From contig NW_004457729.1 in the NCBI RefSeq assembly GCF_000203815.1, positions 3,100,674 to 3,164,673 of the forward strand: DNA of 64,000 bases, in the 5' to 3' direction. This document shows positions 37,963-52,328 of this stretch, in pieces. The translations under genes were made by a program, and so were the position numbers. Within the stretch, counting starts at the first letter, position 1. Each line of letters begins with the position of its first letter. Under the pieces are notes generated by a model. It saw only the letters and a program-made list of their open reading frames with translations, did no database searches and was not told the DNA's origin. This stretch comes from Cavenderia fasciculata. Taxonomy: Eukaryota; Evosea; Eumycetozoa; Acytosteliales; Cavenderiaceae.

Positions 37963-38815
37963 ATGAACAGATTATTAGTAGTATTAGTTGTAGCTCTCTT
38001 TGTAGCTATTGCTTCTGCAAATGAGTTTGCTCGTATTCGTCAACCAGCACCTAAATTCCAAGCACAAGCTATCGTCGATGGCAAGATCAAGACTATTTCA
38101 TTAGATGATTACAAAGGAAAATATGTTTATTTGTTCTTCTATCCACTCGATTTCACTTGTATGTACACTACTATATATAAATATATACATATATACTCTT
38201 CATCATATCAATATATTTATTACCTTACATATACTAATCTTTCGATTTATAATGTTATCATTCATTAGTTGTCTGTCCAACAGAGATTTCATCGATTTCA
38301 GAAAGAATTGAAGAGTTTAGAAAGATTGGATGTGAAGTATTGGGTGTCAGTGTTGACTCTGTTTACACTCATTTGGCATGGACAAACACTCCACGTAAGC
38401 AAGGTGGTTTGGGTAGTGTCAGCTTTCCTCTCGTCTCTGATTTGACTCATCAAATCTCCAAAGACTATGGTACATACATGCCTGAAGATGGTCATTCTAT
38501 CAGAGGCTCTTTCATCATTGGTACTGATGGGTAGGTTGACAACATAATGTAGAAATGAAAGACATAAGAGTAGGTCTAATTCTAATCTTTCTTTATTCTA
38601 ATAATAGTGTGATCAAACAAATAACTTTGAATGATGCTCAAGTTGGACGTTCAGTTGATGAAGCTCTTCGTTTGATTAAGGCTTTCCAATACACTGACAA
38701 GCATGTTGGTGAAGTATGCCCAGTAAACTGGAAGGAGGGTGATGCTTCAATGATTGCTGATCCAGTTCGTTCCCTCGACTATTTCAAGGCTGTCAACTAT
38801 GACCAAAGTAAATAA
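37963..38815 (+). CDS. Typical 2-Cys peroxiredoxin with signal peptide (Prdx4-like)
   Basis: Thiol peroxidase reducing H2O2. Three exons, 37963-38158, 38269-38530 and 38608-38815, give 221 aa. A clear signal peptide (residues 1-19, [16 protein letters not shown]) sends it to the ER or outside; there is no KDEL-type signal. The peroxidatic Cys68 is in DFTFVCPTEI, formed across intron 1; resolving Cys190 is in GEVCPVNW. The GGLG loop is present ([10 protein letters not shown]), but the C-terminus ends [10 protein letters not shown] rather than with a canonical YF helix. GGLG together with the altered tail bears on sensitivity to over-oxidation. Identification is secure. Confidence 0.96.
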
Positions 38816-40810
38816 TCGAACAAAACAACTTGGAAAGAAAAGAAGAATCAACAATACTATTTAATTAAATGTAAATATATTATATAATTCTAATTGGATT
38901 GATCAATTGATAGTTTGAGAGAGACTAATTGTTTTTTTTATTTATATAGAATAATATTGGCAATAACTAAAAAGAAAAAAGATTCGATATAAAACAAGTA
39001 TTATATTCATTTCAATTTATTTCATTCATTCAAATTTGTTTGTGGTTTGTTTGTTTGATCAATTAATCTCTTCTTATGGCTAGTTTCAGTTTGATGATTG
39101 AAAAATGCCCAATAATTATTAAATGATGATGATGATGATTAATATTAACGAACCATTTTATAAATATAGAACAAGTTGTAGTACAAGTAGAAATTTCAAT
39201 ATACTATAAATTTGGCAAAACGTAAGATACTTGTAGTTCAATTGATCGACAAGTACTGGAAATACCCGGAAAATTAGTTAATACCTCCCTCAACAATCAA
39301 AGTGCGGCCATGTAACTACATCGAAGGGGGTCGCAATAGATGGATTTTAAATGGATTAGCATGGAGCATTCATCTATTATCTTCAATCAACATCATCATC
39401 ATCATCATCATCAAAACCGACGCATACACACACACACACACGACGATATTTTGTAAACAAAGGTTGTTTGAGAGGAGGGGGTTGTTTAAATTATCGTTGT
39501 GTGTGGTTACGGAATACTGCTGCTGTCAATCCATTCATAAATTTAATTAATTATCTTGTCTTTATCCATATTCGATCTATTACTCCTTTTCCCAAATTGA
39601 ATCACAATGTCTGCTGATGTAAAAGTAATTCGTCTATTAATAATAATAATCTCCATCAAACAGGTGCGAGCGATGATAGATAAATCACGGATCGATTCAA
39701 TATATCGCCCATTTTCCACTTTCTTCTTCACAATAGGTTGTGTTCACCTATTTTGAAGTGCATTGTACAGAGTTGATGTGAGGTTACGATTAGTATAAAT
39801 GTACATCGTGTGCTATATATCTACCAACCAACCATCATCGATTTACATCAGTGATGACGAGAATTAACTCTATTGATGGATACCAAGCAAGAATGGGATA
39901 GGTTATCCATTGGAATTATTACGAAAAGTATATCGTCGATGATGTTTGTACAATGAGAACACATGTCAAGATGTATCCATTTATATATATCACTATTACA
40001 TAGTATATGGTGTAGAAATCGACAATAATATATAAAGAATGAAACAAAGAGAGAGAGAACAAACAACAATTTGACATTTTATTTAAAAGAAAAGAGGATA
40101 ATAATACAGTAGAGGTAGGGGATAAAAAAAGAAATAAGAATGGTGGAACAGTGTTTTTGGTGTGAGTTGAACAACAACACAGTTGGATGGATGTTTTGTG
40201 GGGAAAATAAAATAAATATTTAATTAAATTTATGTTTAAAATTTATTGAAGTTGAAGTTTACCTTTTGGGTACATCTATTTATACTACCCGTCAACGAGT
40301 TTATTCAATATAGCACACATACATGTATGGCTATTCTATCTTTTCAGGGTACCCTTTTTTTTAACAGTTGTTTCTGTTTGCAATTCGAATTTACCATATC
40401 CCATTAATGTTGTTCCCACATTATTTAACTTTAATGGATGGTCCAACAGTTTACAATTTGTTTAATCCTCCTCCTCCTTTCTTCATCGCTATCTTTTTGA
40501 TTACCGTTGTACCAGCTACCTTACCATATGGAGATAGTAAAATTATCAATAGATGTTGGTTGTTGTGGTTGGTATCAACTATTATTATCCTCCTCCTCCT
40601 TGCGAATTCCTCATCCACACCTATATATAAAGTTAGATTAAATTTCTGACCAGTCTATTATTATTATTATTATTTATTTCCAAATTAATTCAATCATCCT
40701 AATTTTCAAATCTCGAACAGGATATCTCACTTTATCAGCACATATTTCATTGCAACTTTTATCTTTTCTATCTTTAAACTTTGCCCAAAACCAACTTGAA
40801 CTTTCAAAAA
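38816..40810. other. Two-kilobase region without a supported gene
   Basis: Holds ATC/GAT repeats near 39390-39420, a CA repeat near 39425-39440, GA-rich DNA and an inverted-looking patch around 39730-39760. Short open frames occur (a 49-codon one at 39607-39756, a hydrophobic 80-93-codon one ending at 40649), but none has a recognisable product or a clear splice pattern. No tRNA or other RNA gene recognised. Confidence 0.45.
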
Positions 40811-41077
40811 ATGACTATAATTGGTATGTTGTAAACATTTAGTTAATAATTATTCCAGTGGTCAGTATACTGATTTCTTTCCTTTTCTCTCTTTATAGGA
40901 TCCTTTAAAAAATTGAATATTCACCAATATTCATCATCCATTGCAAATATCGATTCAGCCAATCATAATAATTATCAAAACCATTCATTCTCTTCTACAC
41001 AATATCAAGATGAATCAGCTAGTGCAAGATCTTCATTCTTAAGATTTTTAAGATTTATTTTCTTCCATGATTATTAA
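40811..41077 (+). CDS. Small two-exon dictyostelid-style peptide gene, 63 aa
   Basis: Exon 1 (40811-40823) encodes only MTIIG; a 75-nt intron with GGTATGTT donor and TTTATAG acceptor follows; exon 2 (40899-41077) continues SFKKLNIHQYSSSIANIDSA and ends in a hydrophobic, aromatic tail (SSFLRFLRFIFFHDY). Joining at the splice sites closes the frame exactly. A tiny first exon with MTI/MTL followed at once by an intron is a style common among dictyostelid small developmental proteins. No domain is recognised. The leader is A-rich (CAAAAA before ATG), as in real genes here. Confidence 0.6.
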
Positions 41078-41373
41078 AAAACAAAATAAACCTTAAAGTA
41101 CCATTACAATTTATTTATTCAAACATAAGAAGAGCAGTATTTAATATGAAGTTCAATAATGGACAAGGATATTTGTTAAAATGAACTCCGAACCTTGAAA
41201 AACCAATTAAAGGAATTATGGGTTAAGGGTGTACTTGATTGTGAATATTGGGATTTTAGATTACTCATTTATCGGTGATCACATACATCACTATCTTTCA
41301 TCATTTTGATTTGTACTTTTATTATTTATTTATTTATTTATTCTATCTATCTATCTATCAAAGTGTGTAAAAG

Positions 41374-44075
<2,702 letters not shown>

Positions 44076-44296
44076 ATCCACCACGGATCCCAGTCAGCAT
44101 CTTGTTGTAACAAATTAATAATCAAAAATGATTATGATGTACTATTTAATAAATTGGCAAAAAAAATAAAATTAATTAATCCCTCCAGATTTCTGTTAAA
44201 ATTTCAGAAAGAGATATTGATGATGATGAGTAGTTGGGTCTATTATTTCTTGGAGTTGAATCTATAGATCGAAGAATATTTATAGAAGATTAATAT

Positions 44297-44989
44297 TTGT
44301 TTGGCTTTCAATTCAACATAACTCTTCGCTCAACACGCAATACATTTACTAATCATTCTTCTACTATTTTAATTTCAATCAAAGACTTCCAAATATTTTG
44401 GTCTATAGGAGGCGATACTAAACAGGAGACAGGAACACTCGACACCTGTACATTGGTGAATTGGAAGGACTCTACATCACGGGTGATGTTCATCAGGAAA
44501 TCATACAGAGACATCCTCTCACTGATCACTGATCAATTACAACACAAATCCACTACTTCTTTCTATATCAATGGGAACCCAGGAGTGGGAAAGACATTTT
44601 TTGGCCATTTCCTTCTTCTTCATTGCAGAGAAAACAATATCTCTGTCCTGTATCACGCAAGAGAGCAGCCACATAGACTCGTCCACTTCACTTTTAGCAA
44701 TGGACAACCATTGGCATCTCAAGTTCCATTCACACATTTGGACTCTCTTGCCGATAGTTTGCACTTTGATAAGACGACATGGTACATTACTGATGGAATA
44801 CCACTACACTCGGTAGTTGCACAATGCGTGAAAATCCTAATCGCATCACCAGTGAGAGATATCTCAAAGAATTTCCTCAAGATAGAACCGACCCCATCCA
44901 TCTTGTATATGCCTCTATGGAGTCGTGAAGAATTATTGCAAACAACTGGTGACCAAAACCGCAAGTCCCCTATCAACAAATGCGGTTAA
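44297..44989 (+). pseudogene. Crinkler/RHS-like P-loop NTPase fragment
   Basis: An open frame of 230 codons with a Walker A motif GNPGVGKT, preceded by FYINGN and followed by a hydrophobic helix (FFGHFLLLHC). It then has WYITDGIP (Walker B-like, Asp after hydrophobics), an ILIASPVRDISKNFLK strand-loop and MPLWSREELL. This order matches the NTPase part of Crinkler and retrotransposon-hot-spot proteins (…SGNPGIGKS… then …WS.EEL…). The piece is much shorter than intact family members and lacks the downstream half, so it looks like a partial copy. No intact start with good context is obvious at its 5' end. Dictyostelids are known to carry Crinkler-type genes. Confidence 0.5.
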
Positions 44990-45079
44990 ATATTCTGGAG
45001 GGAATTAATTAAATAGATTTCTGTTGTGAAATAAAATTACATTATTATATATTATACAACCATGTATTTTTTCTTTTGA

Positions 45080-47007
45080 TTAATAGATGGTCATTGAATT
45101 TTCAAACAATTTTGTTAATTCTTCAACTCCAACTGGTCTTGGAGAAAGTTTAGTCACTCTATGTTGTGGTAAGGTACCTTGAACTAATGCTGGAATATCA
45201 TCCTTTGTATAATTGACTAATTATTATTATTAGCGTTAAAGAAAGGGTTAATTAGATTTTGAAATCCTGATAACTTGTTTGTTTCAACATTTCACTTACT
45301 AGCTTTTAATCCATCAGGAATCTTTAATCTCTTCATTAATTTTCTAATTTGATTTGATAATATTTTTCCAGCGTCTTGATCTTTAACATTATTAATATTG
45401 GCACCCATCAAACGAGCGCATTCAAGATGACGAGCTGGATTTGCACTTGCCGTAAATTCAAATACTGCTGGTGCATTTAAACAAACACTCACTATAAAAG
45501 GATTAAATAAAAAGTATAAATTAACTTTTGTTGAATTGAATTGATTCGTTGATTTGATTTAACATACTTCCATGAGGAATGATTGGATAATCAACATTAT
45601 ATCCTTCAGGTTTATAATCTCTGACCAAACCAGATACAGCATAACTCATACCATGACAAAGATGAACACCGGCATTACCAAAACCAATACCTGCAGAGGT
45701 AGCTGCCAACATTACCTGTGATCTAGCATTGAGATCGGTTGGGTTCTCAATAGCTGTTGGAAGATATTCATTGATCATTTCTAGTGCTTTGAGAGACCAA
45801 ATATCGCTGATTGGATTCGACCCTTGGTAGGCAGGTCTGATGGGTGTGCGAGTTCTCTTGTTGTACGGGATGGCAGTGTACGACTCGAGTGCATGACAGA
45901 GCTGGTCAAAACCAGAAGCTACTGCCACGTTGGTTGGCATTGTAAATGTGTTGTGTGGATCGACAATACCAAGTGTAGGCTTGAGATTCTTGTGTGCAAT
46001 GCCAGTTTTGGCCTTTAGCTCTAAAAGATCAAACACCGATACACCAGTGGTCTCTGATCCCGTGCCGGCAGTTGTTGGCACAGCGATCAGAGGCTTGACT
46101 GGGCCGGGAACAGGCTTACCCAGGCCAATAATAGGGTTGACATAATCTAAAAAGTTATCAGTGGGAAAGGTTGTGTAGAGATTGGCTGCTTTACAAGTAT
46201 CAATAGTGCTACCTCCACCAACCGCTACAAACCCTTCAATTGGAATTCTAGCATTCTTTACAAATTCAATTGCCTAAAATAAAATGATTAGTTTATCAGA
46301 GGTGATCAACGTAATAGTCATCATTGATAGGTAGGGTTTGTTTGTTTGTTTGACACACATACATCTTTAAAAGATTCATCAGTTGGTTCAATTGAAATAT
46401 TTGAATAGATTACAAAATTGATACCAGCCTTTTTAAGAGAATGTAATACTACAGAGACAGGTGATTCACCTCCAGTACCGGTAGTAGACATAGCCAAAAG
46501 GTGTGGATCTGCAAATACACAGACATTCTTAATCTTTAGGTCTATCAAATCCTGTCCAATTTCATGTGTACAACCAGGACCAAATTTAATGTTGGAGGTT
46601 GCCATTTCAAAGGCATATTCAGTCTGTGACGGTTCAACGATGATTCCACTACTGTATCTTCTAGTGGCTCTATTGTCGCTACTCCACGACCCAAACTTTT
46701 GAATCAAATCCATATCATGTCTTATACTTGATACTGATGCATTGTTGTATACTGATCTATTGTATGAAGAGGTAGAAGAAGATGAGGATGGTGATGGAGA
46801 AGAGAGTATTGCATTGGATGTCGAAGTTGAGATGAATACAGGTGACACATGATTAGTCTGTAGTGACTGCGAAGGAGGATTAGAGCATTGTGCAATAGGA
46901 GTACCGTGACAGGGACATGTACTACCCCACTGATGCAACGATTGATACAACCCTATAACATTCTCACTATTCTTTACTAATTGGTTCTTTAGACTTCTAA
47001 TAATCAT
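45080..47007 (-). CDS. adhfe1: Hydroxyacid-oxoacid transhydrogenase (ADHFE1), mitochondrial iron-type alcohol dehydrogenase
   Basis: Transfers reducing equivalents from 4-hydroxybutyrate to 2-oxoglutarate, giving succinate semialdehyde and D-2-hydroxyglutarate. Four exons, 47007-46363, 46273-45568, 45491-45300 and 45216-45080, give 559 aa. A basic presequence and Ser/Pro-rich leader precede EYAFEMATSNIKFGPG. The NAD site GGGSTIDTCKAANLY is joined in exon 2; PTTAGTGSETT, the metal-binding region FDQLCHALESYTA and GVHLCHGMSYAVSG are all intact. The domain order and length match ADHFE1 rather than bacterial short iron ADHs. Mitochondrial location is inferred from the N-terminus and family. Confidence 0.94.
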
Positions 47008-47759
47008 TTTATTATTAATATAACTCTACTTGTTCTCTTTTGATTAAATTGAAAAAAATAAATTATTAAATGACAAGTCTGGTCACCTGACCTTCACACT
47101 TTCTTTATAATATCTATTTATTTTTACCCTTTTTATTAAAATATTAATATCTGAAGATGACGTGGAGTGCAAAATAACATAATAATAATAAAATTATATT
47201 AATTAATTAATTATATGTATGTTACATTATTATACACATATTATAACATATTTAAGGTTATATTTCTACCAAACTCTATCATATCTTGGGCCAGAATAAT
47301 AATAAGATAAAGATGATAGTTGTTTGGGATGCTTTGGAATCAACCAACCTTTTGTGGATCATCTGACAGGGTTCTAGACACACCCCCACTGAAACCCAAG
47401 TCAGCTGTCACTTTTTTTAACACACTAACTGCAAAGCAACTCAATCTCGATTGATTCAAAATTTTTTTTTTTTTCGAGCTCAAAGACAACTAGAACAAAT
47501 AATAATTATTATTAATCATTCAGTAGTAACTCCAACCACAGACTCGCATCAAGTACAAGTGGTTTTGTATCAACACTTTGTGTATTTATATAAATATATA
47601 TATTTTTAAAGCAACGATCATCACCTCATCTCACCTCACCTCAACTGTACCATCTCGATTAGTTTATTTATCGGCGATAGAGTTTAAAAGAGATAGAATA
47701 GATAGGTAGTATTTAGAAGGAGAGATATAGACGATTGATTACATATATAAGCGCTAGCT
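47008..47759. other. Divergent promoter region
   Basis: Between the start codons of the transhydrogenase and the Ste20 kinase. Contains an ACACACCCCCACTG patch near 47380, a T-run near 47462-47475 and CTCACCTCACCTC repeats near 47625. No gene seen. Confidence 0.45.
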
Positions 47760-50700
47760 ATGGAAGAGGGTGAAGTTTTCAAATTGCCAGATGGCATAAA
47801 GGACCCTGCTACAGAGTTTGATCTACTCGAGAGTCTTGGTAGAGGTTCGTTTGGTGCCGTCTACAAGGCACGACACAAAAAGACAGGTCACATTGTAGCA
47901 ATCAAGTTGGTACCTGTCAACGAAGACTTTCAAGAGATTCTAAAGGAAATCAATATAATGAAACAATGTAGATCTAAATATGTTGTACAATACTATGGAA
48001 ATTATTTTAAAGAAGATACTTGTTGGGTAAGTCAACAAACATGTCAAGAATAGAAGATGAATCTAGTCTCTTATTCTCTCTCTCTTATACCTCCTACTTC
48101 TTATCTATCTATATTTAGATTATTATGGAATATTGTGCTATGGGATCGGTTAGTGATATGATGAATGTTACAAATCAAATTTTGAATGAAGAACAAATTG
48201 CATTGGTTTGTTACAGTGTATTAAAAGGTTTATTCTATCTACACAAGAATAGTAAGATTCATAGAGACATTAAACCAGGTAACATCTTGGTCAATGAACA
48301 TGGTGAATGTAAATTAGCTGGTATGTAATTAAAAAAGAAAAGAGAGAGAGATCAGTTGAGATCTAGACATAGCTCGACTTATTGTCTTTTGTTTTATTTT
48401 TGTGTGTAGATTTTGGTGTAAGTGGACAATTGAGTGAAAGAACGAGAAAGAGAAATACGGTGATTGGTACACCCTTTTTTTTGGCACCAGAGGTCATTCA
48501 AGAGGTTGGTTATGACTCCAAGGCAGATATATGGGCTTTGGGCATTAGCGCAATCGAGATGGCAGAGTTTAATCCACCCTACCATGACTTGCATCCAATG
48601 CGTGTCTTGTTTATGATTCCAACGGCAGAGCCACCCAAACTCAAGGAGAATGGAAAGTGGTCGGCCGAGTTTAGCGATTTTATCAACGTGTGTCTCAAAA
48701 AGGACCAGACCCAGAGACCCACCGCCAAGGACCTCCTCAAACACGCCTTTTTCGAGAAAAAGGTCAAGGGTACGTACGTCATGTCGACCCTGACCGACTC
48801 GGCCGACCTCATCATCGAGCGTCTCGGCGGACGTGAGCAGGCTCTCAAGGTCGCCGCCGAGCGCAAGGCAAAGCAGTCGGGCGAGCCGTTTGAATTCACG
48901 CAGAGCTCTTCGATCAGTCCAATGAACTCGGACGACGAGGAAGACCTCTTGGAACAAAACAACAAAAAGCACAACGAGGAGCAAAAGAACAGAGGTTCGG
49001 CCAACTCGTCGCCATCACCCTATGTCAACAAAAATGTTTCAAACATCTCTCAACCAAGTGGACGTCCACTTTCTCAACCACCTTCCTACAACAACAACAA
49101 TAATAATAGTAATAGTAACTACAGTCCCAATCAAAGACCATTGTCTCAACCACCACCACAATCAAACAACAACAATGATTTGAATGAATTGGATTCATTA
49201 TTAAATGGAATTATTTTATCTGGTAACAATAATAATGGTAATAATAATGGTAATAATAATAATAATGGTGGTAGAGCAATCAGTCAATCATTAAATGTAC
49301 AACAACAATATCAACAACAATCATCGTCTCCAAATCAACAACAACAACAACAACAATATCAACCACCAAGATTTTCAAATTCAACAGGCAATTTGGGACA
49401 ATTATATAATGATAATAATAATAATAATAATAGTAAATCACCATCTGCTTTTTCATCTCCATCACTCTCACATATTCAACAACAACAACAATATCAACAA
49501 CAACAATCATCACCATCTTCATCTGCCGAATCATCACCTGTACTCCCAAGCAATAATTTTTCACGACAATTGTCTCATAATAGTTTTATGAATATCTCAA
49601 ACACACCGAATCGTGGTACTACCAGCAACACTAGCAACAAGGCACCAGTCTCTGAACTCGACGATCTATTAGAGGAGATGCTCAACCCAGCCTTTGGCTC
49701 AAAGCGTGGAATCACTCCTATTAGCTCGCCATCGCAATCCCGTAGATTCAACACGGCCACTCCCCCCGTCCCCGCCGTCATCCGTACCAGCAGTGTCTGG
49801 ACGGGCATCAGTGCCGGTGGATGTGCCAACCACCACACATGGCGTAACAACCCACAATTTTTGTTGCGTGTCGAGTCGCGCACCTCGCTCACCATTACGC
49901 TCCAACAACACGCCTCCAACAATGTCTTCCACATTGGCTTTTACGTTGCACGTGCCAATCCTACACAACCAGAGCGCAAGTTGCTCCAACTAGCTCGCGA
50001 CAACTTGGTTCCAGGCGTGGACAACTCGTTTTTGCGTAGTTCCAAGGTATCGAACCGCGTCACTTTAGAGCCAGGCAACTATATCATTGTGCCAGCCACA
50101 TTTGAACCAGGACAAGAGGGTGGCTTCGACCTCGAGTTGACATCAGACTCGTCCAATGACTTGCTCTCAACATCGATCACCGAGGTACTTCCGGACCGCG
50201 ACTGGAGAAAGATATCAGACACTTCATTCGAGTGGCGTGGAAACTCGGCAGGTGGCAGCTTTAGTGGTAGTTCGGCTACTTGGAAGGACAATCCCAAGTT
50301 TATGTTTGAGTTGGCTGTCGGCGGACAAGTCACTACCATCCTCAGCAAGAATGACGATGTGTCGCGTGACACTTACATTGGTTTCTATGTGTTTAGAGTG
50401 GCTGACCGCAACCTTCCCTACGTCTATTTGACCGGTCCAAACCTCATCACCAAGACCAACTTTATCAACAGCAGTGAAGTCACCCATCAACACACATACG
50501 AACCAGGCATTTACATTGTCGTGCCATGTACTTATGATGCCAACCAAGAGGGTTCGTTTGCCATCTCTTGCTTTTCAGATGTGCCAATCAACCGTATTGA
50601 CCTCAAGGAGAAGATTATCACCAGCAGAGGACGTTGGAGCGGCGACAGTGCCGGTGGCTGTCTCAACCACAGCACCTGGCGTTCAAACCCACAATTCTTG

Positions 50701-51420
50701 TTGTCCAACACGTCTGCCACTGCTCCATCGCGTATCTCGATCATCATGGATCAGACTGCCAAGGAAAGCACACTGTTACAGTTTGCTGGATTTTACGTTG
50801 CACGTGCGCCATCGGCTCAACTCGACAAGAAGCTCTACCAGATCATCCCCAAAGATCTCATTGGCAATACCGAGTTTATCAACGACTACCAAGTACACTA
50901 CACATTGTCGCTCGAACCAGGTCAATCGTGTGTCGTCATCCCCTGCACGTTTGCACCCAATGTTGAAGCCGACTTTTCGATGCGTTTCATCTCTTCGCAA
51001 CAGTCACTCGCCATGCGTGCATTGCCCGAGTGGCACATGCGCAAGTTTGGCGGCGAATGGCGCGGCCAGTCGTGCGGAGGCCGTTACTCCAACACCAGCT
51101 CCTCTTGGACACTCAATCCAAGATTCAATTTTAACGTATGGCAACGTGGCGGCATCCCATCGCGTTATACCATTGTATTAAATCAATCAGACAAGCCAAC
51201 AAACCACGGCATCGGTTTCTACTACTTTAAGATCTTCCCAGATGGAAATCTCAAGGAATTGGTGTGCAAGAGTGGCTTTGTCTCTGGCAAAGAGGTTGTC
51301 GTTGAGGGTTCGGCCAATGAAACTATTCAAGGTGCCGTTCTACCTGCCACCTTTGAACCAGGAATTCCAGATAATTTTACCCTAGTCATTTACAGTGAAA
51401 GAGATTTTGATCAAAATTAA
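47760..51420 (+). CDS. Ste20/MST-type protein kinase with four calpain-III-like repeats
   Basis: Three exons, 47760-48026, 48119-48320 and 48410-51420, give 1159 aa. The kinase domain covers about 15-275: GRGSFG at 27-32, Lys49, [11 protein letters not shown] across intron 2, and the Ste20 signature [13 protein letters not shown], closest to MST/Hippo (KrsB/Dst2-like in Dictyostelium, not assigned). A Ser/Asn/Gln-rich linker (about 300-600) follows. The C-terminal half has four repeats beginning with W-x-G-x-S/C-x-G-G near residues 617, 762, 897 and 1036, each with a following NPxF strand, as in calpain domain III (C2-like beta sandwich), a possible lipid or calcium binder. I see no SARAH domain at the end. 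The linker and tail differ from animal MST kinases. Confidence 0.92.
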
Positions 51421-52328
51421 TAATCAAATCAAAAATATATATACACAGCAATAATACCCTACCCCAACCAATAATAATATATCATAAAACAACTCTTAAA
51501 AAAAAATATTAATAAAATAATTGTAAAATTAGATTTTTGAAACAATCAAACCTAATGATTAATAAGTTAACGTAAATGTTGGTCTTTTATAAAAAAAAAA
51601 AAGGGTAGATATACCATGATGGAATTTATTAAATTTTGGAAATATATTGTTTCAGTTTTGTTACTATTATTATTATATTGAATAATTCAAATCAGATATG
51701 CCTTTGTTCCAAACATCTTGATTAATATTTTAATGATGTATATGGGAATGATTTGATTATAATTATTACAGGTTTTTTTGTATATGGAAAAAAATCTATA
51801 TATTTGTAAGAGTTATCTTATTCTTGGACGTTTGATGACTTTTTCTTTTCTCCTGGCTAAAAATATTAATGAAAAAAAAATGGAATGTTAGTTTTGTTCT
51901 TGGATAATTTTATGATTTCAAAAAAGAATGGATGAAAGAAGGAATGATACGCAGTAATAATGATTAATTAATTTTATATGATGATTATTATGAGAATGAA
52001 TGAATGAATTTATAACAATTTTTTAGATATTTTTTCGATTAAACCTAAAGAAAAAAAAGAATGGATAAAAAAAAGAGGATGATAAAGAAAAAAAAAGAAT
52101 GGATAAAAAAAAAGAGGATGATAAAGAAAAAAAAAGAATGGATAAAGAAAAAGGATGGATAAAAAAGAATGAATAAAAAAAGAATGGATAAAAAAAATAA
52201 GAGATTATTAAAAAAAAGAAAAAAAAAAAAAGGTGGAGAAAAATAGGTTTATGACGATTAATATTAAAAAAGTCGGGAATGTTTACAAAAAGGCAAAAGA
52301 CTAAAAATACAATGGCTATGATTGTTGA
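51421..52328. repeat. Convergent spacer with A-rich tandem repeat
   Basis: 3' flanks of the Ste20 kinase and pyruvate kinase genes. From about 52043 to 52200 a unit of about 34 nt (GAATGGATAAAAAAAAG then AGGATGATAAAG) is repeated about three times, then decays into shorter GGATAAAAAA units. No gene seen. Confidence 0.7.

Noticed and set aside
39607-39756. ATG frame of 49 codons starting MSADVKVIRLL
   Set aside because: The start looks gene-like, with a possible 39-nt intron, but there is no recognisable product and it ends quickly. Kept as unsupported.
40368-40649. Hydrophobic frame of 80-93 codons (MLFPHYLTLMDGPTVYNLF...)
   Set aside because: No in-frame ATG at its real start, no homology I can recall, and its Leu/Ile richness follows from CTC and ATT repeats. 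Not enough to call a gene.
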